Below, piece by piece: positions 33,364-42,906 of a stretch of DNA of 64,000 bases (position 1 is the first letter of the stretch; each line of letters starts with the position of its first letter). The notes below the pieces were generated by a model. The model worked only from the letters and a program-made list of their open reading frames with translations, had not been told where the DNA came from and did not search any database. This stretch comes from Anaerosalibacter massiliensis (GTDB lineage: Bacteria > Bacillota > Clostridia > Tissierellales > Sporanaerobacteraceae), in the NCBI GenBank assembly GCA_000751555.1, contig CCEZ01000075.1:155388-219387 (forward strand), in the 5' to 3' direction. The position numbers and the translations under genes are program-made.

Positions 33364-34608
33364 ATGAATTGTAATAAAAAATATAATATTGTAATTTTGA
33401 ATCATCATGCCAGTGATCCAGAAGTTGGAGGAGGAGGTCGGCATTATGAAATTGCAAATTTTATTTCCCAAAATGGACATAATGTAACGGTTATAGCATC
33501 ATCATATGCACATGGTAAAAATCAATACCATTATCCTGAAAAAATTGTTACTAAAAAACAAAGTGAAAATTTAAATTTTATATATCTTAAAACAAAGCCA
33601 GCTTATAAAAATATTTTAACAAGATTCCTAAATTATATTGATTATATGAAGAAGGTGTCTAAATTTAATAATTTTAAAGAGAAACCAGATGTTATTATTG
33701 CATCATCTGTTCATCCTCTAGCGTGGACAGCAGGATATAAATTAAGCAAAAGATATAATGCTAAGTTTATTGTAGAAGTAAGGGACTTGTGGCCATTAAG
33801 TATGTATGAAGATTTTAGTGGAGTTGTAAGGAAGGCTGTTTTTAGTTTTTTTGAAAGACTAGAAAAAAAGTATTATAATTTAGCCGACAGCATTATTACA
33901 ACGGCACCTTATGCTTATGAATATATGGAAAAGAAATATGGTATAAATAGAAAAAAAGTTTTTCATATACCACATGGAATAGATATAGATAAGTTTGATA
34001 AAAATGCAAACCAAAGAGATGAGTTATTAAACAATGAAATTAATGATATATTAAATAATTATTTTTGTATAACTTATACTGGAGGATTATCTAAAAGTGA
34101 AGGTTTAGAAACTTTGGTGGAGTCTGCAAAATATTTTCAGAAATATGAAGATATAAGAGTGGTCATAGTTGGAAATGGAGAAAAGCGAGAGAAACTGTTA
34201 GAAATAATTAGTAAAGAAAAATTAAAAAATGTTATTCTATTTGACAGAATTGACAGAGATTTAGTTCCTTTAGTTCTTAAAAAGTCAGATATTTTATTCT
34301 GTGGACTTATTGAAAGAGAGGCCTTTAAATATGGAATTAGTAAAAATAAGTTCTATGATTATATGGCTGCAAAAAAACCTATAATATTTGCTTCAAGTGT
34401 AAGGGGAAGTTTAATAAATAAAGCGGGAGCAGGACTTACAATAAAGCCTAATGATCCTGTTAAGTTATCTGAATCCATATTATATCTATATAATAACATG
34501 GATACAATAGGTAAAGAGTATGCTGAAAACGGAAGAAATTATGTTGAAAAATACCATACAACTGAAAAGATAGCTAAAGATTTTATGAAAGTTATTTCAT
34601 TAGATTGA
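33364..34608 (+). CDS. Glycosyltransferase family 4
   Basis: A 414-residue GT-B enzyme. N-terminal VGGGGRHYEIANFISQNGHNV is the acceptor-side loop, given here only in part. The donor side has YTGGLSKSEGLETLVES, VIVGNGEKREKLLEI and GISKNKFYDYMAAKKPIIFAS. The last resembles WbuB-type GT4 enzymes that use UDP-FucNAc-like or amino-sugar donors. Soluble with hydrophobic patches, it probably works at the inner membrane face. ATG 33364 has GGAGG 7 nt upstream. It is the first elongating transferase after the Wzz fusion. Linkage and donor cannot be assigned. Confidence 0.82.
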   Translation: MNCNKKYNIVILNHHASDPEVGGGGRHYEIANFISQNGHNVTVIASSYAHGKNQYHYPEKIVTKKQSENLNFIYLKTKPAYKNILTRFLNYIDYMKKVSKFNNFKEKPDVIIASSVHPLAWTAGYKLSKRYNAKFIVEVRDLWPLSMYEDFSGVVRKAVFSFFERLEKKYYNLADSIITTAPYAYEYMEKKYGINRKKVFHIPHGIDIDKFDKNANQRDELLNNEINDILNNYFCITYTGGLSKSEGLETLVESAKYFQKYEDIRVVIVGNGEKREKLLEIISKEKLKNVILFDRIDRDLVPLVLKKSDILFCGLIEREAFKYGISKNKFYDYMAAKKPIIFASSVRGSLINKAGAGLTIKPNDPVKLSESILYLYNNMDTIGKEYAENGRNYVEKYHTTEKIAKDFMKVISLD

Positions 34609-34667
34609 GACTTTATATACTAATTATATAATTATGATTGGTAAAAGATAGGATAGGTGATGAGATT

Positions 34668-35939
34668 ATGAAACAACAAAAAATTTGTGTTATAGGCTTA
34701 GGATATATAGGTTTGCCAACAAGTGCTATGTTTGCAACTCATGGTTGTGAAGTTGTAGGAGTAGATATAAATGGAAAAGTTGTAGAGGCTTTGTCCAAAG
34801 GTAAAATAATAATAGAGGAACCTTATTTGGATATAATGGTACAAGCTGCAGTTAGATCAGGACATTTAAAAGCTAAAAGGAAACCTGAAACTGCTGATGT
34901 ATTTATAATATCTGTACCAACACCAATTACAAAAGATAAAAAAGCAGATATGAGTTATGTAGTTAAAGCTACAGAAATGATTGTGCCATATCTTAGAAAG
35001 GGAAATTTGGTTATACTAGAATCCACATCTCCTACAGGGACGGTAGAAGAATTAGTAGTTCCAATACTAGAGAAATCAGGACTTAAAATAGGAGAAGAAT
35101 TATATGTAGGTCATTCTCCAGAGAGGGTTTTACCAGGTAAGATACTTTGGGAACTAGTTAATAATAATAGGATTGTTGGTGGTATAAATAGAATATCTGC
35201 TGAAAAGATTAGAGATTTATATAAAATTTTTGTTAATGGAGAAATATATTTGACTAATGCAACTACTGCAGAAATGTGTAAAATGATGGAAAACACATTT
35301 AGAGATGTGAATATTGCACTAGCTAATGAATTAGCTAAAATATGTGAGAAAACAGGTATAAATGTATGGGAAGTAATAGAACTATGTAATAAGCATCCAA
35401 GAGTAAATATTCATCAGCCAGGGCCAGGAGTAGGAGGACATTGCTTAGCAGTAGATCCTTGGTTTATTATTGAGAAAAATCCAGAGTTAGCTAAAATAAT
35501 AGAATTATCACGTAAAACAAATGATAATATGCCCTACTATGTTCTGGATAAGATAGATGAAATATTAAAAGATATAAAAGGAAATAAAAAAGTAACAATT
35601 TTGGGAATGACATATAAGCCTAATATAGATGATGTAAGAGAGAGTCCTATATTGAAGTTAATAGATTTAATAGATAATAGAGAGGATCTTGAAATAAATG
35701 TATATGATCCTCATGTTGGAGTACATAAATACCAAGAAAAAGATTTAATGGTGGCTGCAAAAGATAGCGATTTACTAATTTTAGCTGTAAATCATGATGT
35801 ATTTAGAACTTTGCCTTTAAGTGAAATTGCTAAGGTTATGAGAAATAGAAACTTTTTTGATACAAGGAATTTTATGGACAAAGAAGAGTTGGAACATTTA
35901 GGATTTAAATATATATTACTAGGTGAAAAAGCCATATAG
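34668..35939 (+). CDS. UDP-N-acetyl-D-mannosaminuronate dehydrogenase (WecC-like)
   Basis: A 423-residue NAD-dependent dehydrogenase that oxidises a UDP-sugar C6 alcohol to the uronic acid. The Rossmann motif is VIGLGYIGLPTSAMFA at the N-terminus. The catalytic cysteine is Cys259 in GPGVGGHCLAVDPWF. The conserved MMENTFRDVNIALANELA and the C-terminal MTYKPNIDDVRESP domain are complete. The DPWF ending favours the WecC (UDP-ManNAc) group over UDP-glucose dehydrogenases. ATG 34668 is chosen with AGGTGA upstream. It lies 34 bp before a second dehydrogenase. A close relative is at 55975, next to WecB. Confidence 0.88.
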   Translation: MKQQKICVIGLGYIGLPTSAMFATHGCEVVGVDINGKVVEALSKGKIIIEEPYLDIMVQAAVRSGHLKAKRKPETADVFIISVPTPITKDKKADMSYVVKATEMIVPYLRKGNLVILESTSPTGTVEELVVPILEKSGLKIGEELYVGHSPERVLPGKILWELVNNNRIVGGINRISAEKIRDLYKIFVNGEIYLTNATTAEMCKMMENTFRDVNIALANELAKICEKTGINVWEVIELCNKHPRVNIHQPGPGVGGHCLAVDPWFIIEKNPELAKIIELSRKTNDNMPYYVLDKIDEILKDIKGNKKVTILGMTYKPNIDDVRESPILKLIDLIDNREDLEINVYDPHVGVHKYQEKDLMVAAKDSDLLILAVNHDVFRTLPLSEIAKVMRNRNFFDTRNFMDKEELEHLGFKYILLGEKAI

Positions 35940-35973
35940 GTAGATGTACTTATAGAAAGTAGGGAGATATATT

Positions 35974-37287
35974 ATGAGCTTATTAAATAAAATTAAAAAT
36001 AAAGAAGAGAAAATTTCCATAATTGGACTAGGATATGTTGGATTGCCTTTAGCTGTAGAGTTTGCTAAGAAATATGATGTAATTGGTTATGATTTAAATA
36101 AGGAAAAGTTAAAAAAATATATTAATGGCATTGATGTTACAAATGAAGTTGGAAATGAGGCATTAGAAAATACAACAATGAAGTTTACCAATGATGAAAC
36201 TCAATTAAAAAAGTGTAAGTTTCATATAGTAGCTGTTCCAACACCTATAAATGCCGATAAGACACCTAATCTTAAACCAGTAGTGAATGCTAGTAAAGTA
36301 GTTGGTAAGAATCTTACTAAGGGTTCAATAGTAGTCTATGAGTCAACAGTATATCCTGGAACTACAGAGGAGATATGTATACCTATCCTTGAAAAAGAAT
36401 CTCGACTTAAATGTGGTGTTGATTTTAAAGTAGGATATTCACCAGAAAGAATTAATCCAGGGGATAAGATAAATACTTTAACAAATATTACAAAAGTTGT
36501 TTCTGGTTCAGATGAGGAGGCATTAGAAACAATATCTGAGGTTTATGGAGAAATAATTACCGCAGGTATACATAAAGCTGAATCTATAAAAGTAGCTGAA
36601 GCTGCAAAAGTTATAGAAAATTCCCAAAGGGATATTAATATAGCCTTTATGAATGAACTATCAATGGTATTTAATAAAATGGATATAGATACTAAAGCTG
36701 TGCTTGAGGCTGCAGCAACTAAGTGGAATTTCATCAAGTTTTCCCCAGGACTAGTTGGAGGACATTGTATTGGTGTGGATCCATACTATTTTATTTATAA
36801 GGCTGAACAATTAGGTTATCATTCACAAATAATTCTTGCTGGAAGAAAAATAAATGATGATATGGGAAAGTATGTAGCTAATAATATAATAAAGAAAATG
36901 ATTAAGGCAGGGCAAATGATAAAAGGATCTAAGGTAGCTATTCTTGGAATTACTTTTAAAGAAAATTGTGCTGATGTAAGAAATACTAGAGTAATAGATA
37001 TAATCAAGGAGTTAGAAGATTATGGCGTGAATGTATTAGTACATGATCCTGTAGCAGAAAAAGACGAAGTATATAAAGAATATGGAATACAATTGGTTGA
37101 TAAAGAAGATTTAAAGGATTTAAATTGTGTAGTACTGGCTGTAGCACATGACTATTTTATAAAAGAGTATGATTTTAAATTTTTAGAGAGTCTATATAAA
37201 AATGATAATAAGGTTTTAATAGATGTGAAAGCAAGGCTAGATAGGAAAGAATATGAATCAAAAGGATATTATTATTGGAGTTTATAA
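35974..37287 (+). CDS. UDP-N-acetyl-hexosamine 6-dehydrogenase (TviB/WbpO-like)
   Basis: A 437-residue NAD-dependent UDP-sugar dehydrogenase. It has the motif IIGLGYVGLPLAVEFA and catalytic Cys265 in LVGGHCIGVDPYYF. It also has KVIENSQRDINIAFMNEL and the C-terminal GITFKENCADVRNTR. The DPYY form and the N-terminal layout match TviB/WbpO/WbpA enzymes, which make UDP-GalNAcA or UDP-GlcNAcA. With the WecC-like gene next to it, the locus should supply two different N-acetylated uronic acids. ATG 35974 follows AGGGAG. Confidence 0.87.
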   Translation: MSLLNKIKNKEEKISIIGLGYVGLPLAVEFAKKYDVIGYDLNKEKLKKYINGIDVTNEVGNEALENTTMKFTNDETQLKKCKFHIVAVPTPINADKTPNLKPVVNASKVVGKNLTKGSIVVYESTVYPGTTEEICIPILEKESRLKCGVDFKVGYSPERINPGDKINTLTNITKVVSGSDEEALETISEVYGEIITAGIHKAESIKVAEAAKVIENSQRDINIAFMNELSMVFNKMDIDTKAVLEAAATKWNFIKFSPGLVGGHCIGVDPYYFIYKAEQLGYHSQIILAGRKINDDMGKYVANNIIKKMIKAGQMIKGSKVAILGITFKENCADVRNTRVIDIIKELEDYGVNVLVHDPVAEKDEVYKEYGIQLVDKEDLKDLNCVVLAVAHDYFIKEYDFKFLESLYKNDNKVLIDVKARLDRKEYESKGYYYWSL

Positions 37288-37310
37288 TTATAAACTTGTT
37301 TTAACTGGAG

Positions 37311-38444
37311 ATGATAGAAATAAAAATCTTACAAATTTGCTCATACTATATTACTTCAAAATTATATCAAAAATTATTTAATTCCTTAGAAAAATTTAAT
37401 ATAGAAGAGAATATATATGTTTTTGGTGATAGAGATTATAAAATAAATGAAGTATATCCGTCAAATGTTTTAATATCTAAATCTTATAGTAAATTTGATA
37501 GATTTATTTTTCATTTAAAACATACTAAGGTTTTAAGTAATATAGAAAAAGAATTAAACATAGAAGAATATGATATTATGCATGCACATTCTTTATTTTC
37601 AAATGGATATATTGCCTATAAATTAAATCAAAAATATGATATACCATATATTGTTGCAGTAAGAAATACAGATGTAAACTTATTTTTTGAAAAGATATTC
37701 TTTCTAAGAAGTATGGGTGTTAAAATATTAAGAAATGCTGAAAAGGTAGTATTTATTTCTGAACCGTATAGGAATCAGACAATAGATAAATTTATCCCTG
37801 AAAAATATAAAAAGGAAATAAAAAATAAATCTATTGTGATACCAAATGGTATAGATGAGTTTTGGTTAAAGAATAAATATATAAATAGAACGGTACCAGA
37901 AGATAAGAAGATAAATCTTATTTATGTAGGAGTAATTAATGAGAATAAGAATATAGAAACTTCTATAAAAGCTTGTAATTTTCTAATAGGACAAGGGTAT
38001 GAAATAAGTTATACAATCATTGGAAAGATAAAGAACCAAAAATATAAAACTCTTATGGATGAGCATTTATTTATAAATTATATACCACATAGTAAAAAAG
38101 AGGATTTAATAAAATATTATAGAGAGGCAGATATATTTGTAATGCCATCTAAATATGAAACCTTTGGGCTTGTATATGCTGAAGCAATGTCCCAAGGTTT
38201 GCCAGTAATTTATACTAAAGATCAAGGATTTGATAGACAATTTGATGAAGGTGTTGTTGGATATTCAGTCCAATATAACTCGGCTGAAGAGATTGCAGAT
38301 AAAATTAAAGATATTTTAAATAATTATCGAACAATTTGGAACCACTGTATAAATAAAGTAGATAGATTTAACTGGAATGAAATAGCAAATGAATATATTA
38401 AGGTTTATGAAAAAAGTTCCAAAAAATTTAAAAGAGGAAGTTAA
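37311..38444 (+). CDS. Glycosyltransferase family 4
   Basis: A 377-residue GT-B enzyme. The acceptor half opens with ILQICSYYITSKLYQKL. The donor half has LIYVGVINENKNIETSIKACN, ADIFVMPSKYETFGLVYAEAM (E-x7-E motif) and GLPVIYTKDQGFDRQF. ATG 37311 is preceded by only a modest CTGGAG. It overlaps neither neighbour, but the polymerase gene begins 3 nt after its stop, which implies co-translation. Donor and linkage are unknown. Confidence 0.82.
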   Translation: MIEIKILQICSYYITSKLYQKLFNSLEKFNIEENIYVFGDRDYKINEVYPSNVLISKSYSKFDRFIFHLKHTKVLSNIEKELNIEEYDIMHAHSLFSNGYIAYKLNQKYDIPYIVAVRNTDVNLFFEKIFFLRSMGVKILRNAEKVVFISEPYRNQTIDKFIPEKYKKEIKNKSIVIPNGIDEFWLKNKYINRTVPEDKKINLIYVGVINENKNIETSIKACNFLIGQGYEISYTIIGKIKNQKYKTLMDEHLFINYIPHSKKEDLIKYYREADIFVMPSKYETFGLVYAEAMSQGLPVIYTKDQGFDRQFDEGVVGYSVQYNSAEEIADKIKDILNNYRTIWNHCINKVDRFNWNEIANEYIKVYEKSSKKFKRGS

Positions 38445-38446
38445 AA

Positions 38447-39634
38447 ATGAGTTTAGAGAAGAAAAATTCTATTATAATAATACTATATTTATATATGGAA
38501 GTATTACTTAATCTTGTATATCCAATTTTTAATAATAAGCAAATATCTAACATGGGATATATAATTACAGCTTTTTTGATTATATATGCATTGCTAATAA
38601 ATAAAGGGCATATAACAAAAAAGTTTATAGGACTATTAATAGCCTTATTAATATATATGACAATTAATTTATTATTAGTTTCTTATAAATACTTTGTATC
38701 AGTTGAAATATTTTTTATACTTATTAATTGTTTTTTGCCTTTATATATTATAACTTTAGGGAAAACTGATTATGAATACTTATTAGAATTTTGGTTTAAG
38801 ACTGCAAAAATATTGACTTTAATTTCGCCCATTTATATCATCTTATATTCAAAATCATTTATAAGATATTCAGATATAGGGTATTATTCTCATGTTAATG
38901 TGTTGATTATCGCATATTTTTTATTTATAATCAGGGACATTAAATTAAGTAATATTTTATTATTACTTATAAATATTTGTATGGGATTACTAATAGGTTC
39001 AAGAATGTTTTTTGCATCATCAATAATTACAAGTATTGCTATGATTTTATTTATATCAAGGAAAAAAGACTATAAGCACTATTTGTGTATATTAATATCT
39101 AGTGTATTAATTGTAGCTGTAATTTTTAATATAAAAGATATACTTTATTATCTTCAATCAATTATGAATGCATATGGATTAAGATCAAGAAATTTAACAT
39201 TATTTATAGCGCAACTTGAAGGTGGAAGTACTGATCTAATTAGTTCTGGTAGAGATGAAATATATAAGATTGTATTGGATTATATTAATAATAGATCAGG
39301 TTTACCGGGCGGGTTAGCAGTTACAAGATATATAACAGGTGGAAGATACTATTTTTCTCATAATTTGTTTTTTGATTTTATTCTTTTGCTTGGTACTAAA
39401 GGTTCAATTATATTTGTTATATGGTTCATATATAAAAATTATAAGTTTTTCAAAACTAAAAAACAAGATTATTATAAATTTTCTTTATATTTTATAGCTA
39501 TTATGTCGTTTTTAACAAGATCTATTACTGGAGCATATTTTGTAAGAGATAAATTTTTTCTTATTGCTATATCGATACTAATATTTCATGATAATTATCT
39601 TTCGAAAAATTGGATAAAGCACATTAGTGAATGA
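38447..39634 (+). CDS. Wzy-like polysaccharide polymerase / O-antigen ligase-type membrane protein
   Basis: A 395-residue protein with about 10-11 membrane segments. It has no strong sequence signature apart from a large external loop (about residues 225-300) containing SSGRDEIYKIVLDYI and GRYYFSHNLFFDFILLLGTKG. The second of these matches the HxxxL-type Wzy/WaaL landmark. In such proteins the loop joins undecaprenyl-linked repeat units outside the membrane. It begins 3 nt after a GT4 gene and closes block A. Low sequence conservation is normal for polymerases. Confidence 0.75.
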   Translation: MSLEKKNSIIIILYLYMEVLLNLVYPIFNNKQISNMGYIITAFLIIYALLINKGHITKKFIGLLIALLIYMTINLLLVSYKYFVSVEIFFILINCFLPLYIITLGKTDYEYLLEFWFKTAKILTLISPIYIILYSKSFIRYSDIGYYSHVNVLIIAYFLFIIRDIKLSNILLLLINICMGLLIGSRMFFASSIITSIAMILFISRKKDYKHYLCILISSVLIVAVIFNIKDILYYLQSIMNAYGLRSRNLTLFIAQLEGGSTDLISSGRDEIYKIVLDYINNRSGLPGGLAVTRYITGGRYYFSHNLFFDFILLLGTKGSIIFVIWFIYKNYKFFKTKKQDYYKFSLYFIAIMSFLTRSITGAYFVRDKFFLIAISILIFHDNYLSKNWIKHISE

Positions 39635-39686
39635 AGTTTTTATTAGATTTTTTGCAAAGGTGGGCTATTAATTGTATAAAAAATAA

Positions 39687-40524
39687 AGTCTCAAGGTAAA
39701 AAAGTTCTACAATATTTGCCAGATGAGACTTATCTTAAGATTATTTATTTTTTAAGGCTCAAAAAACGTTTAGACTTAAATGATCCAGAATGTTGGACTG
39801 AAAAAATGCAATGGAAAAAATCCTATGATAGGAGACCTTTGTTAACAACGGTTGCTGATAAAGTTAAGGTAAGGGAATATGTAATACATAAATTAAATAA
39901 AAATGTAATGCCAGAAATATTATGGACTGGCAAAAATCCAGAAAACATACTATTTGAAGAATTACCAAATTCTTTTGTCATTAAAACTAATTATGGCTTA
40001 CGAACAAATATAATTATAAAAGATAAGTCTAATATTAATCGTACAAATAAATAAATAAATGGATTAGTATGGATTATTATTATTTTGGAAAAGAATGGGC
40101 TTATAAGAATATAAAAAGATTAGTTTTTGTTGAAGAGATTTTATATAATGAAAAAGGTGAAATTCCTTCTGATTTCAAACTATATATGTTTAATGGAGAA
40201 TTAGGAGCTATTAATATACATTTAGATAGATTTGAAGATAATCATGATAATATTTCAATTGATAAGGATTTTAAACCTTTTACAGGAGAAGAAATTCCAG
40301 ACTATATAGATATAGAAACTATAAAACCTAAAATGTTTGATGAAATGACCGAATATGCTAAAAAATTAGCTGATGATTTTGATTTTATAAGAGTTGATTT
40401 TTATGATTTGGGAAAAGATATTGTATTAGGAGAGCTAACCAATTATCCTGCAGCTGGTTTTAAAAGGCTAAATAAAGAATTAGATAATTATTTAGGGGAA
40501 ATTTGGACCTTACCAAATGTTTAA
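39687..40524 (+). pseudogene. Broken TupA-like ATP-grasp gene
   Basis: Two frames together cover a TupA-like ATP-grasp protein related to the intact copy at 40929. The first frame (to 40053) covers LPDETYLKIIYFL to VIKTNYGLRTNIIIKDKS. The second frame (from about 40060 to 40524) covers DYYYFGKEWAYKNIKRL to GELTNYPAAGF. They are separated by the tetranucleotide repeat AAAT x4 (40045-40060), which puts TAA in frame. With two repeat units the frame would read NKWISMDYYYF. The 5' end also lacks a convincing start; an in-frame TAA lies near 39684. Some residues of the middle helix are missing. It is most likely dead. Confidence 0.75.
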
Positions 40525-40928
40525 AAAATTGGAAATGCAGAAAAAGTAACTAAAGACTGTTTTTAAGTTGATCAATCTAAGTAAAATAATATAATATATG
40601 AAATGGATAGCAACTTCCTTCTGATTTTCTTATTTGTTTTTTAGATAGGAAGATTAGAAGGATTTTATATTTCCATTTTAAAGCATTTTAATTATCAAAA
40701 AATATTTTTATAATTAAACTTTTTAAAACCAAATTTCTAACTTGACATACTGAAATTTCTAAAATAAGATTAATTAGTGTAGTAATATTTCTAAATAGTA
40801 TTTACTAAGAAATATGTAAATCAAAAGTATTGCAAGCAAGTATTATCATACTGTCGTTGTAAGTATAGGGGTAAGATTTATGACCATTTAAAAAAATCTA
40901 GAACTATTAATTAAAAGGGGAAATGAAT
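40525..40928 (+). promoter_or_regulatory. Intergenic region with promoter for the TupA-like gene
   Basis: No gene is seen. TTGACA (40742-40747), a 17-bp spacer and TAAGAT (40765-40770) form a good sigma-A promoter. It is followed by an inverted repeat built of ATATTTCT and AGAAATAT near 40787-40815. AAAAGGGG (40913-40920) is the ribosome-binding site of the next gene. Confidence 0.5.
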
Positions 40929-41855
40929 ATGAAATTTAAGGAAAAATTAAAAAAATCATCTTTGGTAAAATCATCATATAAAAATTCCATTAAAATATTA
41001 TCGAGAATATCACCAAAGGCAGCTAGCAAATTTAAATATTTTATATCATTTGGCAAGAAACTTGATCTCCAAAATCCTAAAACTTTTAATGAAAAATTAA
41101 TGTGGATAAAAATTTTTGAAGATGATTCAATTAAATCCATGTGTACTGATAAGTATGAAGTCAGAAATTATATTAAAAGCTTAGATTTAGAAGATATATT
41201 AGTTGATTTATATTCTGTATATGATAAAGTCGAAGATATTAAGTTTGACGAATTACCAAAAAGTTTTGTGCTTAAATGTACTCATGGTTGTGGATGTAAT
41301 ATTGTATGTCCTGATAAAAATAAATTTAATAAGGAAGATGCTGTAGTTAAATTAAAAAAATGGATGAAAACAAACTATTCTCTTGCTTCTGCTGAACCCC
41401 ATTATGCCAAGATCACCCCTAGAATCATTGTTGAAAGGTTTTTAGGTACAGAAGAAGGTATACTTCCAATTGATTATAAGATACACTGTTTTCATGGTGA
41501 ACCACAAATGGTAGAAGTAGTATTAGATAGGACAATTAATGAGAAGAAGTTTATTTTACTTGATAACAATTGGAACGTTATGCCATATAATAAAGATAGT
41601 TTAAATTTTCATGGTAGTATTAAAAAACCTAAGAGAATAGATGAAATGTTTGAAATAGCACGTAAACTAAGCAATAAGTTTACTTATGTTAGAGTGGATT
41701 TATATTATTATGACGATAAAATTTATTTTGGAGAACTTACATTTACTCCTTGTGCATGTTGTGATACCGATATATTGACTGATTCAGACTATGAAATTGG
41801 TAAACTACTGGATCTAAAAAAATCTTTTAAATTAAGAAGTGTTAAACAGAATTAA
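40929..41855 (+). CDS. TupA-like ATP-grasp ligase
   Basis: A 308-residue soluble enzyme. N-terminal blocks are LDLQNPKTFNEKLMWIKIFE and CTDKYEVRNYIKSL. ATP-lobe blocks are FVLKCTHGCGCNIVC and PRIIVERFLGTEEG; the metal/acceptor site is YVRVDLYYYDDKIYFGELTF. TupA is known from Bacillus halodurans teichuronopeptide synthesis, where amino acids are joined to a glucuronic-acid polymer. This region also makes N-acetyl-uronic acids, so a similar carboxyl-amine ligation is plausible. ATG 40929 is chosen over 40923 by spacing from AAAAGGGG. It is a single-gene unit with its own promoter and terminator. The broken gene upstream is a relative. Confidence 0.85.
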   Translation: MKFKEKLKKSSLVKSSYKNSIKILSRISPKAASKFKYFISFGKKLDLQNPKTFNEKLMWIKIFEDDSIKSMCTDKYEVRNYIKSLDLEDILVDLYSVYDKVEDIKFDELPKSFVLKCTHGCGCNIVCPDKNKFNKEDAVVKLKKWMKTNYSLASAEPHYAKITPRIIVERFLGTEEGILPIDYKIHCFHGEPQMVEVVLDRTINEKKFILLDNNWNVMPYNKDSLNFHGSIKKPKRIDEMFEIARKLSNKFTYVRVDLYYYDDKIYFGELTFTPCACCDTDILTDSDYEIGKLLDLKKSFKLRSVKQN

Positions 41856-41890
41856 AAGGATAGTATTTATATATTATGAGCGATGGAACT

Positions 41891-41943
41891 TCTCTCCTAT
41901 TTTTCTATATAAGAAGTATATAGAAAAATAGGAGAGATTTTTA
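41891..41943 (+). terminator. Strong terminator after the TupA-like gene
   Basis: A 20-bp perfect stem (41891-41910 and 41918-41937, starting TCTCTCCTATTTTT) with a 7-nt loop is followed by TTTTTAT. Confidence 0.92.
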
Positions 41944-41987
41944 TATGTAAATTACTTGATAATTGCCTATTAGTTATAAATAAATGT

Positions 41988-42086
41988 ATGGTGTTTGACT
42001 TGACAAAGGGTATGGGGGTTAAACTGGATACAAGTGTATATAAAGGTATAGAAGAATTTATAAAATGGTATAAGAGAATACTATAA
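41988..42086 (+). pseudogene. 3' remnant of an NAD-dependent sugar epimerase gene
   Basis: An open stretch of 32 codons ends in DTSVYKGIEEFIKWYKRIL and TAA. This matches the last helix of UDP-glucuronate/UDP-glucose 4-epimerases (pattern TSL-GI--FV-WYK). Nothing of the Rossmann core remains and there is no ribosome-binding site. It lies just upstream of the block-B promoter, so it marks a past rearrangement at the block boundary. Confidence 0.55.
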
Positions 42087-42140
42087 TATATGAACGACAT
42101 ATATAAGGCATGAAAATATAGTAGTACTTGATATATTTTA

Positions 42141-42169
42141 TTGAAAGATAGATAAAATTTTGTTATAAT
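42141..42169 (+). promoter_or_regulatory. Block-B promoter, first of three related copies
   Basis: TTGAAA (42141-42146), a 17-bp spacer and TATAAT (42164-42169) lie inside TTGTTATAATTTGA. The surrounding 60 bp resembles the promoters at 45233-45261 and 44929-44957. It lies about 75 bp before the PglC-like gene at 42243. Confidence 0.6.
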
Positions 42170-42242
42170 TTGAGTATAATATTTGAGATTAAGGTTATGT
42201 TTATTCATAATGTATAAATTTATTTAGATGAGGAAGTTATGA

Positions 42243-42863
42243 ATGTATAATAAATATGTAAAGAGAATATTAGATTTTGCTTTTGCAACTATATTAATAA
42301 TAATATTGTTACCTATTATGATTATTTCAATTATTGCAATAAAGATAGAAGACCCTAGGGGGTCAATTTTATTTAAACAAAAAAGACCTGGTAAGGATGC
42401 AAAAATATTTGAGGTATATAAATTTAGGACTATGAAAGTTGAATCTGAACATAATGGTAGAAAACTTTCTGATATGGAAAGAATGACAAAGGCTGGATCT
42501 ATATTGAGAAAAACAAGTATAGATGAACTTCCACAGTTATTTAATATAGTTCGTGGTGAAATGAGTTTTATAGGGCCTAGACCATTGTTAGTTCAGTACT
42601 TAGAATATTATTCACCAAAGCAAATGAGGAGACATGAAGTAATGCCGGGTATATCAGGTTGGGCACAGGTTAATGGAAGAAATACAATTAGTTGGGAAGA
42701 AAAATTTGAACTAGATCTGTGGTATGTAGAGAATCAATCATTTCTTGTTGATTTTAAGATTTTTTGTTTAACTATTTATAACGTAATAAATAGAAAGGAT
42801 ATAAATAATTCACAGAATGATACTATGCCACTTTTTACTGGAAGTATAGAAAAACATAAATAA
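42243..42863 (+). CDS. Second PglC-like initiating sugar-phosphate transferase
   Basis: A 206-residue monotopic phosphoglycosyltransferase. It has an N-terminal hydrophobic helix (about residues 10-35), then LFKQKRPGKDAKIFEVYKFR, SIDELPQLFNIVRGEMS, FIGPRPL and GISGWAQVNGRN. It is clearly a paralogue of the protein at 25878 but diverged along its length. It likely loads an amino-sugar phosphate onto undecaprenyl phosphate to start a second glycan or a variant unit. ATG 42243 lies 6 nt after GAGGAAG. PglD- and aminotransferase-like genes follow, repeating the block-A order. Confidence 0.88.
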   Translation: MYNKYVKRILDFAFATILIIILLPIMIISIIAIKIEDPRGSILFKQKRPGKDAKIFEVYKFRTMKVESEHNGRKLSDMERMTKAGSILRKTSIDELPQLFNIVRGEMSFIGPRPLLVQYLEYYSPKQMRRHEVMPGISGWAQVNGRNTISWEEKFELDLWYVENQSFLVDFKIFCLTIYNVINRKDINNSQNDTMPLFTGSIEKHK

Positions 42864-42906
42864 GAAAATATATAGAATTTAATTTAACATATTGAGGAGC
42901 AAGTTT

